A stretch of DNA of 64,000 nt from an uncultured Holophaga sp. (GCF_963677305.1 NZ_OY781925.1:1451001-1515000), one strand, 5' to 3'. Positions 26,392 to 35,517 are shown, counted from the first letter of the stretch. Made by a program: numbers and translations. The notes: generated by a model from the sequence alone, not told the origin.

Positions 26392-27512
26392 CAGTCCACC
26401 TTCTTGTCTTCGTCAGGGGTCTCGGTGACGGACTCAGCCTGGGTCTCATGGATGACAGGGCGCTTTCGGATGTTCGTGGAGATGGCGTGGGCGCCGACAC
26501 CGATCACCGTGAGGGCACCCAGGGTGGCGCCCACCGTGTCGGCGGTCTTCTCGATGCCGAAGCCAGGGAACTTGGGCAGGTGCTGGTAGAAGGGGCCGTT
26601 GTCCCAGAATCCGTCCTCGCTGCAGCCTATGCAGGGGTGTCCGGACTGGATGGGGTAGCTGGTGTGATCGTTCCACTTGGTCACGGCGCAGGCATTGTAG
26701 GTGACCGGGCCGCGGCAACCCATCTCATAGAGACAGTAGCCCTTCCGGGCGGCCTCGTCGTCCCAGTTCTCCACAAAGAGCCCGGCGTCGAAGTAGGGGC
26801 GCCGGTAGCAGGTGTCGTGGACCCGTCGGGAGTAGAACTCCTTGGGGCGGCCCCGGCTGTCCAGCTCGGGCGGACGGCCAAAGAGCAGGAGGTGGGTGAC
26901 CACGGCCACCATGACATCGGCGATGGGGGGACAGCCCGGGACCCGGATGACGGGCTTGCTGATGAGCTTGTGGACAGGGGTGGCTCCCGTGGGATTGGGG
27001 TTGGCGGCCTGGACACAGCCGAAGGAGGCACAGGAGCCCCAGGCCACGACGGCAGCGGCGTCCTTGGCGGCCTCCTCCAGGATCTGCTGGGCAGTCCTTC
27101 CGCCGATGGTGCAGTAGATGCCGTCGGCGTGGGTTGGAACCGAGCCCTCCACCAGGAGGATGTACTTTCCTGCGTAGTTCTTGAGGGTGTCCTGGAGGCT
27201 CTTTTCCGCCTGATGTCCCGAGGGGGCCATGAGGGTCTCGGTGTAGTCCAGGGAGATGCTGTCCAGGAGGACATCGGCGACGATGGGGTGGGAGGCCCGG
27301 ATGAAGGACTCACTGCAGCAGGTGCACTCCTGGAAGTGCAGCCAGACCACCGGTGGGCGCTGCTTCTTCTCGAAGACTTTGGCCACCTCGGCTTTGCCGC
27401 TGGTTCCCAGGCCGAGGGTGGCGGCGGCGAAGGTGCAGAACTGCATGAATTCCCTGCGGGAGTAGCCCTTTTCCCGCATGGTCCTCCAGAGGGAATCCTT
27501 CGAATCGGCCAT
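26391..27512 (-). CDS. hyaA: Uptake NiFe-hydrogenase small subunit with [4Fe-3S]-type cysteines
   Basis: The 373-residue electron-transfer subunit is exported by the Tat pathway (YSRREFMQF at residues 17-25). It carries three iron-sulfur clusters and ends with a membrane helix (TVGATLGALTVIGVGAHA). The proximal-cluster region reads ECTCCSES (Cys63, 65, 66) and WGSCASFGC (Cys161, 166) plus PGCPP (Cys194): six cysteines, as in oxygen-tolerant group 1d enzymes such as HoxK of Ralstonia, where ordinary enzymes have Gly at two of these sites. ATG 27512 has AAGGAGG 6 nt upstream. It is first in the operon; no promoter was identified confidently. Confidence 0.96.
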   Translation of the reverse strand: MADSKDSLWRTMREKGYSRREFMQFCTFAAATLGLGTSGKAEVAKVFEKKQRPPVVWLHFQECTCCSESFIRASHPIVADVLLDSISLDYTETLMAPSGHQAEKSLQDTLKNYAGKYILLVEGSVPTHADGIYCTIGGRTAQQILEEAAKDAAAVVAWGSCASFGCVQAANPNPTGATPVHKLISKPVIRVPGCPPIADVMVAVVTHLLLFGRPPELDSRGRPKEFYSRRVHDTCYRRPYFDAGLFVENWDDEAARKGYCLYEMGCRGPVTYNACAVTKWNDHTSYPIQSGHPCIGCSEDGFWDNGPFYQHLPKFPGFGIEKTADTVGATLGALTVIGVGAHAISTNIRKRPVIHETQAESVTETPDEDKKVD

Positions 27513-27606
27513 GGGTGCCTCCTTGGGTGCTGGCATGTCTCGAATCGGGAAAAAGCTGCAGTCCCTTCAATCTAAGGACAGTGGTGATCCTGTCAATCAG
27601 ATGGCG

Positions 27607-28365
27607 TTACAGGGCTCCGCCCCCAAACTGGGAGATGAGTTCTGGGATGCGGGGATGGCCCCGGCGTTCCAGAAAATCGAGGAATCGGCCAGCGGAGGCG
27701 TTGAGGAGACGCTCTTCGGGGAAACCTATCTCTTGGAGCAGTGCTTCCGCCTCGCTGAAGTCACCCACGGCGGGCGCGAAGTGGGCGTCGGAACCCATGA
27801 CGAGGGTCGCTCCCAGATCCCGCGCAGCCTCGGCGATCCTTCGGCAGGTGGGCTTGCTGCCCCGCCGGGAAGTGTTGAACGAAGAGTTGTTTATTTCCAG
27901 CGCTACACCATGTTCTGCGGCCGCCGTGACGACCCGGTCGATGTCGATGGGGAAGTGGGGATTGCCCGGGTGGGCGAGGATGTCCACCCGGCCCCCGCCG
28001 ATGGCGGCGGTCAGGGCGCGGGTGTGGACCTCTGCGGTGGCGGGGGGGAACACCGGCTCGTGCAGGGCCCCGAGCACTAGGTCCAGGGCCCTCAGACCCT
28101 CGTCAGGGAGGTCCAGGTTGCCGGACTCGTCCAGGATGTTGGCCTCGATCCCCCGGAGGATGCCCACGCCTTCGACGGTGCGGGGGATCACCCTCAGGTT
28201 GAGGAAATGCCAGGGATGGGGCGCATCCGGCATGGCCGGGCCGTGGTCGGTGACTGCGAAGAGGCGGATCCCCCTCCGCCGGGCCTCGCTGATGCACTCC
28301 CCGAGGGTGCTGTAGGCATGGGAACTGGCGATGGTGTGGGTGTGCGGGTCGACGGGATGGGACAT
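27607..28365 (-). CDS. PHP-domain phosphoesterase, YcdX type
   Basis: The 252-residue PHP (polymerase and histidinol phosphatase) protein resembles YcdX-like trinuclear-zinc phosphatases. Metal-ligand motifs are visible: DPHTHT at the start, FAVTDHGPAM, GIEANILDESG, DILAHPGNPHFP, LEINNSSF and GSDAHFAP. Substrate is unknown. ATG 28365 is chosen because the PHP motif follows at once; an upstream ATG (28383) is possible. It is divergent from pta across a 329-nt gap. Confidence 0.85.
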   Translation of the reverse strand: MSHPVDPHTHTIASSHAYSTLGECISEARRRGIRLFAVTDHGPAMPDAPHPWHFLNLRVIPRTVEGVGILRGIEANILDESGNLDLPDEGLRALDLVLGALHEPVFPPATAEVHTRALTAAIGGGRVDILAHPGNPHFPIDIDRVVTAAAEHGVALEINNSSFNTSRRGSKPTCRRIAEAARDLGATLVMGSDAHFAPAVGDFSEAEALLQEIGFPEERLLNASAGRFLDFLERRGHPRIPELISQFGGGAL

Positions 28366-28694
28366 GGTGGGCTCAAGGTCCATCCTAGCGTCTCGAAGCG
28401 GGGGAGACGTTTGGAAAATTTGCGTATCAGATCGAATGATTGCTCTTATTTGATGGACTTTTCTCGTATTGGAAATTCTGTTCACCAGGTCCGGGCACCA
28501 GAGGGGCCTTGCTGGGCGGACTGGGGCTGTTTGTGCAGGACTTGGCTGTGCTCAAGGGATATGACCGCGACCTCGCCAGGGGATCACATCGGGGCCAGTG
28601 GTGCATTCTTGAAAAAAAATCCGCATCAGGGGGGGTTCTTGGCCCTCCTGGGGTCCGGTGCTGCCAAACTGTTGTGGCTGAAAGGAGCGTCAAC
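28366..28694 (+). other. 329-nt intergenic region between the PHP gene and pta
   Basis: No ORF is supported. An inverted repeat CGTCTC/GAGACG (28389-28409) lies just upstream of the PHP gene and an A8 run at 28612-28619. Promoter-like hexamers on the plus strand are weak, and I cannot assign the pta start site. Confidence 0.5.
28389..28409. promoter_or_regulatory. CGTCTC/GAGACG inverted repeat near the PHP gene start
   Basis: This is a perfect 6-bp inverted repeat with a 9-nt centre, 24 nt upstream of the PHP start codon. It could be an operator or a leader hairpin. Confidence 0.3.
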
Positions 28695-29705
28695 ATGAAC
28701 GCGAATCACGAAGCCTGGTTCAAGACCTTCCGCGCGCGCGCCAAGGAGCTGGGCCGCCATATCGTCCTCCCCGAGGGGGTGGATGACCGCACCCTGGTTG
28801 CCGCCGACAAGCTTCTGAAGGACGGCACCTGCCGTCTGACCGTCCTGGGCGACCCCGCCAAGATGACCGCCCGGGCCGCCGAGCTGGGTCTCTCCCTTGA
28901 GGGAGCCACCCTGCGGAATCCCCTGACGGATGCCGATGCCCCCGCCCTGGCTGATGCCTTCTACGAGTCCCGCAAGCACAAGGGCATGACCCCCGAGAAG
29001 GCCGCCGAGACCCTCCGGTCCCCCCTCTACTTCGGCGGCATGATGGTCAAGCTGGGCCAGGCCGATGGCTTCGTGGCGGGCGCCCTCAACACCACCGGCG
29101 AGACCGTCCGCGCCTGTCTGCTGACCATCGGCGTGGCCAAGGGCATCAAGACCGTCTCCAGTGCCTTCCTGGTGATCCACCCCGATCAGCAGTGGGGCGA
29201 GAAGGGTGTCATGCTCATGGGCGACTGCGCCGTGAACATCGATCCCAACACCGAGCAGCTGGCCGACATCGCCATCGCCTCCGCCAACTCCGCCAAGGCC
29301 TTCCTGGGGATCGATCCCAAGGTGGCCATGCTGAGCTTCAGCACCGCCGGCTCCGCCGAGCACGCCTTCGTGGACAAGGTCCGCGAGAGCGTCAAGCTCA
29401 TCCGCGAGCGGGCTCCCGAGCTCCAGGTGGATGGCGAGATCCAGTTCGATGCCGCCATGGTGCCCGAGATCGGGCAGCGCAAGTTCCCCGGCTCCACGGT
29501 GGCGGGTAAGGCCAACGTGCTGATCTTCCCCAGTCTGGAAGCCGGCAACATCGGCTACAAGATTGCCGAGCGCCTGGGTGGCTGCAACGCCTCCGGCCCC
29601 TTCCTCCAGGGTCTGGCCAAGCCCGGCAATGACCTGAGCCGCGGCTGCAACGCCAGCGACATCATGGATACCGTGGTTCTGACCATTCTTCAGACCGCGC
29701 TCTGA
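28695..29705 (+). CDS. pta: Phosphate acetyltransferase
   Basis: The 336-residue enzyme interconverts acetyl-CoA and acetyl phosphate, the step before substrate-level ATP formation. Seen: [48 protein letters not shown], the conserved [11 protein letters not shown] and [18 protein letters not shown], and [21 protein letters not shown]. Length is that of the short Pta form without regulatory domains. ATG 28695 has AAAGGAG 8 nt upstream. A strong hairpin follows. The convergent kinase gene could supply the partner activity. Confidence 0.95.
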   Translation: MNANHEAWFKTFRARAKELGRHIVLPEGVDDRTLVAADKLLKDGTCRLTVLGDPAKMTARAAELGLSLEGATLRNPLTDADAPALADAFYESRKHKGMTPEKAAETLRSPLYFGGMMVKLGQADGFVAGALNTTGETVRACLLTIGVAKGIKTVSSAFLVIHPDQQWGEKGVMLMGDCAVNIDPNTEQLADIAIASANSAKAFLGIDPKVAMLSFSTAGSAEHAFVDKVRESVKLIRERAPELQVDGEIQFDAAMVPEIGQRKFPGSTVAGKANVLIFPSLEAGNIGYKIAERLGGCNASGPFLQGLAKPGNDLSRGCNASDIMDTVVLTILQTAL

Positions 29706-29721
29706 TCCCAAGCGGTTCCGC

Positions 29722-29751
29722 GACGACGCCCGGCTTCGGCCGGGCGTCGTC
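29722..29751. terminator. Hairpin with TTCG loop between pta and buk
   Basis: GACGACGCCCGGC and GCCGGGCGTCGTC form a perfect 13-bp stem closed by a TTCG tetraloop, 17 nt past the pta stop and between convergent genes. T-runs are absent, so termination may be bidirectional but not classical. Confidence 0.65.
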
Positions 29752-29806
29752 GTCTCAGGCCTCGAAGCGGCAGCGTCCGCCCCTCATGCTTGGCCCGGTA
29801 CAGGGC

Positions 29807-30913
29807 TCAAGAACCCGGCTGGATGGGTCCGGGCCGATAAGTCTGGGCCGACTCGGCGCCCCTCAGCACCCGCAGGGCCCCCTGGGCCAAGGCCCACATC
29901 TCGTTCTCGCCGGGATAGAGGGTGAGGCCGGCGGGGAGGGCGCGGAGGCTCCGCTCGAGGAGGGCCATGAGGGGCGCGCTCCGGGCGATGCCCCCCGTGA
30001 CGAGGATGCGGTCCACCGGCTCTCCATCGAAGGCGGGCCAGAGGCCGGCGATGCCCTTGGCGATGGCGTAGACCATCGCATCCAGCACTTCCACCACGGC
30101 TGTCTCCCCGCTGAGGTAGCGCTCGGTGAGGTGGCGCAGATCGGTGGTGCCGAAGTGGGAGCTGAGTCCGCCCTCACCCACGATCATGCGGCGCACCTGC
30201 TCCCGGGTGTAGCGTCCGGAGAAGCAGAGGTCTACCAGGGGGAAGGCCGGCAGGGAGCCGGCCCGCTCGGGGGAGAAGGGGCCCTCGCCGCCCAGGGCAT
30301 CGTTGACATCCACGCAGCGGCCCCGGCGGTGGGCACCGATGGAGATCCCCCCCCCCAGGTGGGCGATCACGAGATTGAGGGCCCCGTACGTGGTTCCCTG
30401 GCTGGAGGCGTACTGGTGGGCGGTGGCCACTTGGCTCAGGGCGTGACTGATGGGGCGGCGGTGGACGCCCTTGAGTCCGGTGATCCGGACCCGGTCCAGC
30501 AACTCGTCCACCACCACGGGGTCTACGATGAAGGCCGGGATCCCGGTGCCCCGGACCAGCTCGTGGGCGATCAGGCCGCCCAGGTTGGAGGCGTGCTGGC
30601 CCTGCACCCCCGCTTCGAGGTCCTGGATCATTCGGTCATCGATGAGATAGGTGCCATGGGGGAGGGGATGGAGCAGTCCGCCCCGGGCCACCACGGCGTC
30701 CAGGCTGGACTCCGCGATGCCCTGGTGGGCCAGGAAGCTGCGGACAGCCTGCAGGCGCATGGGGAGCTGATCGGGGATGCCGGGAAAACTGCGGAGGTCC
30801 ACTGCAGGGTGGCTCAGCTCGGTGGAGCAGCGTTCGCAGTCTCCTTCGAAACAGGTCACCCGCGTGGAGGTCGAGCCGGGGTTGATGGCGAGCAGGCGGT
30901 GGAACCGGGTCAT
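29807..30913 (-). CDS. buk: Butyrate kinase
   Basis: The 368-residue ASKHA-fold kinase of the acetate/butyrate kinase family makes a carboxylic acid and ATP from acyl phosphate. Seen: LLAINPGSTSTRVTCFEGD, ARGGLLHPLPHGTYLI, HASNLGGLIAH, LVIAHLGGGISIGAHRRGR, DRILVTGGIARS and the butyrate-kinase-type GENEMWALAQGALRVL. Specificity could extend to isobutyrate or other branched acids. The ATG overlaps the stop of the HD-GYP response regulator by 4 nt, an unusual partner. It ends opposite pta. Confidence 0.92.
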   Translation of the reverse strand: MTRFHRLLAINPGSTSTRVTCFEGDCERCSTELSHPAVDLRSFPGIPDQLPMRLQAVRSFLAHQGIAESSLDAVVARGGLLHPLPHGTYLIDDRMIQDLEAGVQGQHASNLGGLIAHELVRGTGIPAFIVDPVVVDELLDRVRITGLKGVHRRPISHALSQVATAHQYASSQGTTYGALNLVIAHLGGGISIGAHRRGRCVDVNDALGGEGPFSPERAGSLPAFPLVDLCFSGRYTREQVRRMIVGEGGLSSHFGTTDLRHLTERYLSGETAVVEVLDAMVYAIAKGIAGLWPAFDGEPVDRILVTGGIARSAPLMALLERSLRALPAGLTLYPGENEMWALAQGALRVLRGAESAQTYRPGPIQPGS

Positions 30914-32025
30914 TGCAGAAAGTCTTCTCCGATGAAGTGATCAGGATGGGTGCCCAGGATCTCCCGGAAGGCCGCAAAGTGTTCCAGGAAGAGGTCCACC
31001 AGCCGCCCGTCGAAGTGGCGGCCCCGGTTGTCCCGGATGTACTGGAGGGTCTCCTCCTCCGACCAGGCCTCCTTGTAGATCCGCTTGCTGCTCAGGGCAT
31101 CATAGACATCCACCAGGGTGGTGATCCGGGCCTCCAGGGGAATCTGCTCTCCCGCGAGGCCCAGGGGATAACCCGTCCCGTCATATTTCTCGTGGTGGGC
31201 GGCGGCGATCCGGGCGCCCATCCGGATGAAGGGGACTTCGGAGTCCCGCAGGATGTTGGCCCCCATGGTGGTGTGGGTCTTCATGATGATCCACTCTTCC
31301 GGCGTCAGGCGTCCCTCCTTCTGGAGGATCCGGTCCGGGACGCCGATCTTGCCGATATCATGCATCTGGGCGGCTGATCCCAGGTGCTCCATGGTCCCGT
31401 CATCCAGCTGGAGCAGACGTCCCATGGTCTCGGCATAGAGGCCGATCCGGCGGACATGGGCACCGGTCTCGTTGTCCCGGTGCTCACTCGCCGACAGGAG
31501 ACGGAAGGCGATCTCTTCGCGACTCTGGCGGGTGGCCTGGGTCTGTTCCCTCACTCTGCGGGCCAGGATGGCCTCCCGGTCCCGGAAGTGAAGCTCCAGC
31601 ATCCGCCGCCTGAGGGCACTGGCCACGGCCACCAGGATGCCGTTGGTCTTGAAAGGCTTCAGGACGTAGCCATAGGCTCCCAGGCGCAGGCATTCCATGG
31701 ACATCTCGACGTTGTCCATGGAACTGACCATGACCACTGAGGTCTCCGGGATCCTCGACTGGATGGCCTCGACCAGTTGGATGCCGTCCATGCCCGGCAT
31801 CCGGATGTCGCTCAGGATCAGGTCGATCTGCGTCCGCTCCAGGATCTCCAGGGTCTCGGCCGCACTGGAGGCCGTCTGCACCTGGAAGCCGCTGCGGGTC
31901 AGGATCTTCACCAGCATGACCCGGATCAGCTCCTGGTCGTCCACCACCAGGAGCCTGAAGTCCCCGGGCTCCTGTCCCGGCAGGGGCCACTCGAAGGGGC
32001 TGGGCTTGACGGTGGTCTGGGGCAT
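30910..32025 (-). CDS. Response regulator with HD-GYP phosphodiesterase domain
   Basis: The 371-residue two-domain protein has an N-terminal receiver (LLVVDDQELIRVMLVKIL, phosphoacceptor Asp in LILSDIRMPGMDG, KPF motif in YVLKPFK) and a C-terminal HD-GYP domain (HVRRIGLYAETM, AAQMHDIGKIGVPDRIL, AAAHHEKYDGTGYPLGL, LVDVYDALSS). RpfG-type proteins of this layout degrade cyclic di-GMP. The start is ATG 32025; the longer ORF adds only low-complexity sequence. It is directly upstream of, and translationally coupled to, butyrate kinase. The sensor kinase is not in the window. Confidence 0.93.
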   Translation of the reverse strand: MPQTTVKPSPFEWPLPGQEPGDFRLLVVDDQELIRVMLVKILTRSGFQVQTASSAAETLEILERTQIDLILSDIRMPGMDGIQLVEAIQSRIPETSVVMVSSMDNVEMSMECLRLGAYGYVLKPFKTNGILVAVASALRRRMLELHFRDREAILARRVREQTQATRQSREEIAFRLLSASEHRDNETGAHVRRIGLYAETMGRLLQLDDGTMEHLGSAAQMHDIGKIGVPDRILQKEGRLTPEEWIIMKTHTTMGANILRDSEVPFIRMGARIAAAHHEKYDGTGYPLGLAGEQIPLEARITTLVDVYDALSSKRIYKEAWSEEETLQYIRDNRGRHFDGRLVDLFLEHFAAFREILGTHPDHFIGEDFLQ

Positions 32026-32035
32026 GGCGGGACGG

Positions 32036-32443
32036 CTACTCCGGGGACTCCGAGGAGGAGGAGCTGTGCGAGGCGCTCGCCCCACTATAGGCCTGGAGTC
32101 CGATCCCAGCCATGATGATGAGCAGGGCGACCCAGCGGATAAGAGGGATGCGCTCTCCGAGGAAGGCCCGGGCCATGAAGGCATTGGCCAGGAATCCCAG
32201 GGCCAGGAAGGGGTAGGCGAAGTTCACCGCCACGTGCCGGAGGGCGGCGGCCCAGACCAGGACGCTGAGGGCGTAGCAGCAGAGGCAGGTGAGCATCCAG
32301 GGGTGGAGAATGAGGCGCACCAGGGGCATGAAGCTCCACTCCATGCCCTGGGCCAGGATGGCCTTCTTCATGGCGATCTGGGCGAAGGCGTTCAGCAGCA
32401 CGCCGAACACGATGAGGGGTAGGGCTCGCATGTGGGGATTCAT
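32036..32443 (-). CDS. Small EamA/SMR-type four-helix membrane protein (ArnE-like)
   Basis: The 135-residue protein has four membrane segments and the small multidrug resistance/EamA half-size layout (ALPLIVFGVLLNAFAQIAMKK, NFAYPFLALGFLANAFMARA, GERIPLIRWVALLIIMAGI). In arn-type operons such proteins (ArnE/ArnF) flip undecaprenyl-phosphate sugars across the inner membrane. It is the last gene of the operon with an epimerase, an ArnT-like transferase, a LAB_N protein and a GT2 enzyme, which supports the flippase reading. ATG 32443 has GAGGA upstream. The Ser-rich C terminus is unusual but short. Confidence 0.8.
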   Translation of the reverse strand: MNPHMRALPLIVFGVLLNAFAQIAMKKAILAQGMEWSFMPLVRLILHPWMLTCLCCYALSVLVWAAALRHVAVNFAYPFLALGFLANAFMARAFLGERIPLIRWVALLIIMAGIGLQAYSGASASHSSSSSESPE

Positions 32444-32457
32444 GGCATTCCTCAGGA

Positions 32458-33465
32458 TCAGGCCCCGTAGAACTCGCGGTACCACGCTACAAAGCGGTCG
32501 AGTCCCGTCTCCAGGGGGGTATAGGGGCGGTGCCCCAGCAGCCGGGTGAGGGGTTCGGTGTCCGAGCTGGTCTCCAGGACATCGCCCGCCTGGATCGGCT
32601 TCATGATGAGCTCGGCCTTCCGCCCCAGGAGCCGCTCCAGGATGCGGATGAAGTCCATCAGCAGGACAGGCTCACTGTTGCCTATGTTGTAGACATGGTG
32701 GGGAGCGGAGCTGGCGGCCGGGTCCCCGCTCTCTGCGGTCCAGGCCGGATCCGGCTCGGGCATGCGGTTCAGCAGGGCGACCACTGAGTCGGCGATATCG
32801 CCCACGTAGGTGAAATCCCGCTTCATGGCCCCGTGTCCGAAGACCTCAATGGGGCGGCCCTCCAGGATGGCCCGGGTGAAGGAGAAGGTGGCCATGTCCG
32901 GGCGGCCCCAGGGGCCGTAGACCGTGAAGAAACGGAGCCCGGTGGATGGGATCCGGTAGAGGTGGGCGTAGGTGTGGGCCATCAGCTCATTGGCCTTCTT
33001 GGTGGCCGCATAGAGGCTGATGGGGTGGTCCGTGCGCTGCGCGGTGCTGAAGGGGGTCTCCCGGTTCATGCCGTAGACCGAGCTGGAGCTGGCGTAGATC
33101 AGGTGTCCGACGCCGTTCTGGCGGCAGCCCTCCAGGACGGTCAGATGGGCACTGAGGTTGGCATCCAGGTAGGCGAAGGGATGCTCGATGGAGTAACGGA
33201 CCCCCGGCTGGGCCGCCAGGTGGATGACCCGGTCGAAGCCCTCTTCCGCGAAGAGCCGAGCTGTCGCTTCGCGGTCCGCCAGATCGTGGCGGAGGAAGCG
33301 GAAACCCTGGGATGCTTCGAGGCGGGCCACCCGGGCCCCTTTGAGGGAGAGGTCGTAGTAGGGCGTGAAGTTGTCCACCCCCAGGACCTCGTGCCCCTGG
33401 GCGAGGAGCCGCTCGGCGATGTGGAAGGCGATGAAACCGGCGGCGCCGGTAAGCAGGATCTTCAT
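32458..33465 (-). CDS. NAD-dependent epimerase, probably UDP-glucuronate 4-epimerase
   Basis: The 335-residue short-chain dehydrogenase/reductase has the nucleotide loop LLTGAAGFIAFHIAERLL, HLAAQPGVRYSIEHPFAYLDANL, the catalytic Ser in ASSSSVYG and YAATKKANE (YxxxK), and RFFTVYGPWGRPDMA. These blocks resemble UDP-glucuronate 4-epimerases that make UDP-galacturonate. It is in a tight operon with a GT2 enzyme and an ArnT-like transferase, consistent with supplying a uronic sugar for lipid-linked transfer. Start ATG 33465 is 3 nt from the GT39 stop. Confidence 0.88.
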   Translation of the reverse strand: MKILLTGAAGFIAFHIAERLLAQGHEVLGVDNFTPYYDLSLKGARVARLEASQGFRFLRHDLADREATARLFAEEGFDRVIHLAAQPGVRYSIEHPFAYLDANLSAHLTVLEGCRQNGVGHLIYASSSSVYGMNRETPFSTAQRTDHPISLYAATKKANELMAHTYAHLYRIPSTGLRFFTVYGPWGRPDMATFSFTRAILEGRPIEVFGHGAMKRDFTYVGDIADSVVALLNRMPEPDPAWTAESGDPAASSAPHHVYNIGNSEPVLLMDFIRILERLLGRKAELIMKPIQAGDVLETSSDTEPLTRLLGHRPYTPLETGLDRFVAWYREFYGA

Positions 33466-33468
33466 GGT

Positions 33469-35181
33469 TCAAGCATGCCCGCGGGGATCGTATCTGTGAA
33501 TGGGGGCACGCTCCTCGGGGGGGAGGGCCGCACCGGGCCGGGCGGAGCCCGGGGGTAGCAGCAGCCAGTCCTCACCATGCCGTCGGCCCAGAGGCCTGGC
33601 CTGGGAGAGATCGAAGCGCTGCTTCAGGAAACGCTCGGGCCCCAGCACCCAGCGGCCTGCTTCCGTCCCCTGCCACTCCGCAGCCTGGGCGGCCTGCTCC
33701 GGCTGGGGCATGAGGTAGGGGAAGTGGAGGAGGGGGCGCTGGGAAAAGAGCAGGAACTGCTCCTTGTAGGCGACGATCAGCAGCTCGGCACTCTGGGGAA
33801 GCGTCTCCGCGGCCCGGTCCATGACCACCTTGGGGGTACGTGCCCCGTTGATGGCCGGATAGAGCCCGCAACCCAGGAAGACCCAGAGGGCGGCCATGAG
33901 GGTGCCCAGGCTCAGGAGCAGGGACTTCCGCAGGAGGACCAGGGTCGCGATGGCCACCACGCCCAGGAGTGTCGCAGCCAGGAAGGGGGGCTTGGCTCCG
34001 GCCTCCAGGAGCTTGGCCATGAGCCGGGGCTTGAGGACCATGACCAGGGGCAGGGCCACGGAGACCAGGGCCAGGAAGGCCGCCAGGGCCCACCAGAGCC
34101 GCCGTGCCCAGCCCTTGGCCAGGGTTTCGGGGAGCCAGGGGGCGGCGGCCAGCGCCAGGGCGGGCACCGCCGGGGTGATGTAGACCATGCGTTTGCCCGG
34201 GGAGCAGGAGAAGAAGACCAGAACCAGGACCACATAGCCCAGGAGGAGGATCAGCGCTCGTTCCCCCTTCCGGATGGCCCGGTACCATGGACGGATGAGC
34301 CAGGGCACCGCCAGGGAGAGGGGCATCCAGAACTCCGGGGCCACCGAGACGAGGTAGTAGTACCAGGGGGCCCTGTGATGCCACGAGGCCCCGTACCGGG
34401 TGACCGTCTGATGGAAGAGGATGTTGTTGCGGTACGCGAAGAGATCGGGGTTGCCGCTGGTCTGGACCGCCAGGAGCATGGGCACAGCCCACAGGGCCAC
34501 AGCGGCGAGGAGCAGGAGGGGGCCGCAGAGCCCCTTGAGCCAGGCCTTCCAGCCCGCTGCCCTCAGCTCCCGGCGATGGGTCCAGAGGGCGGGCAGGAGC
34601 ACGAAGAGGGCGAGGATGCCCACGCCCTTGGTGATGACGCCGAGGCCTGCGGCGAACCAGCCCAGCAGGTACCAGCGCCAGCCGTCGCCCCGCAGAAAGC
34701 GCATGAGCCCATAGACCCCGAGGATGATGAAGAAGGTCACCAGGGCGTCGATCTGGGCCTCATGGGCCTGGAGGGTGAACTGGATGACCAGCAGGAGGAC
34801 CAGGCCCGCCCGCCAGCCTGTGGCCCGGTCCCAGAGCCGCCTGCCCAGGTCGAAGACCAGGGCAAGCGTGCCCATGGAGGCCAGGAAGGAGGGGAGGAGG
34901 AAGGCCACCCGCAGCGAGCCGGTGAGCTGGTAAAAGCAGGCGATGGCCCACATGAAGACAGGGGGTTTGTCCGGGTAGAGCTCACCGCCCCGCATGGGGA
35001 AGAGCCAGTGGCCCGAGTCCACCATCTGGCGGGCCACCAGGGCGAAGCGGGGTTCATCTGCGGGCCAGGGATCCCGCAGGCCGAGGCCGGCACCCAGGAT
35101 GATCAGTCCGAAGAGCAGGAGCAGGAGCAGGGCCCGGCGGTCGGTGCCCGGCCCCTGGAGGACGCGCTGGTCATCGATCAT
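33469..35181 (-). CDS. ArnT-like GT39/GT83 membrane glycosyltransferase
   Basis: The 570-residue polytopic protein has about 11-12 membrane segments. Key features: the first periplasmic loop GLRDPWPADEPRFALVARQM with an Asp-Glu pair, as in polyprenyl-phosphate-sugar-using transferases, then GGELYPDKPPVFMWAIA and AHEAQIDALVTFFI. These enzymes move a sugar from a polyprenyl phosphate to lipid A or another periplasmic acceptor. The soluble C-terminal ~150 residues are normal for the family. Its ATG abuts the LAB_N stop (TAGATG). Confidence 0.9.
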   Translation of the reverse strand: MIDDQRVLQGPGTDRRALLLLLLFGLIILGAGLGLRDPWPADEPRFALVARQMVDSGHWLFPMRGGELYPDKPPVFMWAIACFYQLTGSLRVAFLLPSFLASMGTLALVFDLGRRLWDRATGWRAGLVLLLVIQFTLQAHEAQIDALVTFFIILGVYGLMRFLRGDGWRWYLLGWFAAGLGVITKGVGILALFVLLPALWTHRRELRAAGWKAWLKGLCGPLLLLAAVALWAVPMLLAVQTSGNPDLFAYRNNILFHQTVTRYGASWHHRAPWYYYLVSVAPEFWMPLSLAVPWLIRPWYRAIRKGERALILLLGYVVLVLVFFSCSPGKRMVYITPAVPALALAAAPWLPETLAKGWARRLWWALAAFLALVSVALPLVMVLKPRLMAKLLEAGAKPPFLAATLLGVVAIATLVLLRKSLLLSLGTLMAALWVFLGCGLYPAINGARTPKVVMDRAAETLPQSAELLIVAYKEQFLLFSQRPLLHFPYLMPQPEQAAQAAEWQGTEAGRWVLGPERFLKQRFDLSQARPLGRRHGEDWLLLPPGSARPGAALPPEERAPIHRYDPRGHA

Positions 35182-35517
35182 CTAGTGTCCTGCCTTATCC
35201 CGGCGCCAGCCGCGGTGCCGGATGTCCAGGTAGAGGCTGTACGCGGCGGTGAAGGAGGGGAAGAGGTTCTGCAGGACGCCTACGGAATCCCGCTTGGCGG
35301 AGAAGAGGAAGTAGCTGAGGGTCATGAGGCTGCCCACCACGCTCATATACCAGAAGAGCCGAGGCATGACCGGCTTGCCGGCGCGCTTGGAGGCGACGAA
35401 CTGGACCAGCCAGCGGCCACCGAACATGGCGGCACCCACATATCCGATGAGCTTCCACCCCGTGATGACGATGCCGGTCCAGGCGAGCCAGGAGATGGGG
35501 AGATTCAGCTGGCTCAA
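35182..35517 (-). CDS. Lipid-A-disaccharide synthase N-terminal-like (LAB_N) membrane protein
   Basis: The 111-residue protein has three membrane segments and the LAB_N domain layout (WKLIGYVGAAMFGGRWLVQFV, ASKRAGKPVMPRLFWYMSVV, GVLQNLFPSFTAAYSLYL). Stand-alone LAB_N proteins sit next to polyprenyl-phosphate-sugar enzymes in many lipid-modification operons. The TTG start at 35517 overlaps the GT2 stop (TTGA) and no ATG is available in phase without reading through unrelated sequence. Precise role is unknown; helping the GT2 enzyme in making the lipid-linked sugar is a plausible inference. Confidence 0.85.
   Translation of the reverse strand: MSQLNLPISWLAWTGIVITGWKLIGYVGAAMFGGRWLVQFVASKRAGKPVMPRLFWYMSVVGSLMTLSYFLFSAKRDSVGVLQNLFPSFTAAYSLYLDIRHRGWRRDKAGH

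Noticed and set aside
24925..26589. 554-codon plus-strand frame over the hydrogenase large subunit gene
   Set aside because: Val/Gly/Leu-rich shadow of hyaB.
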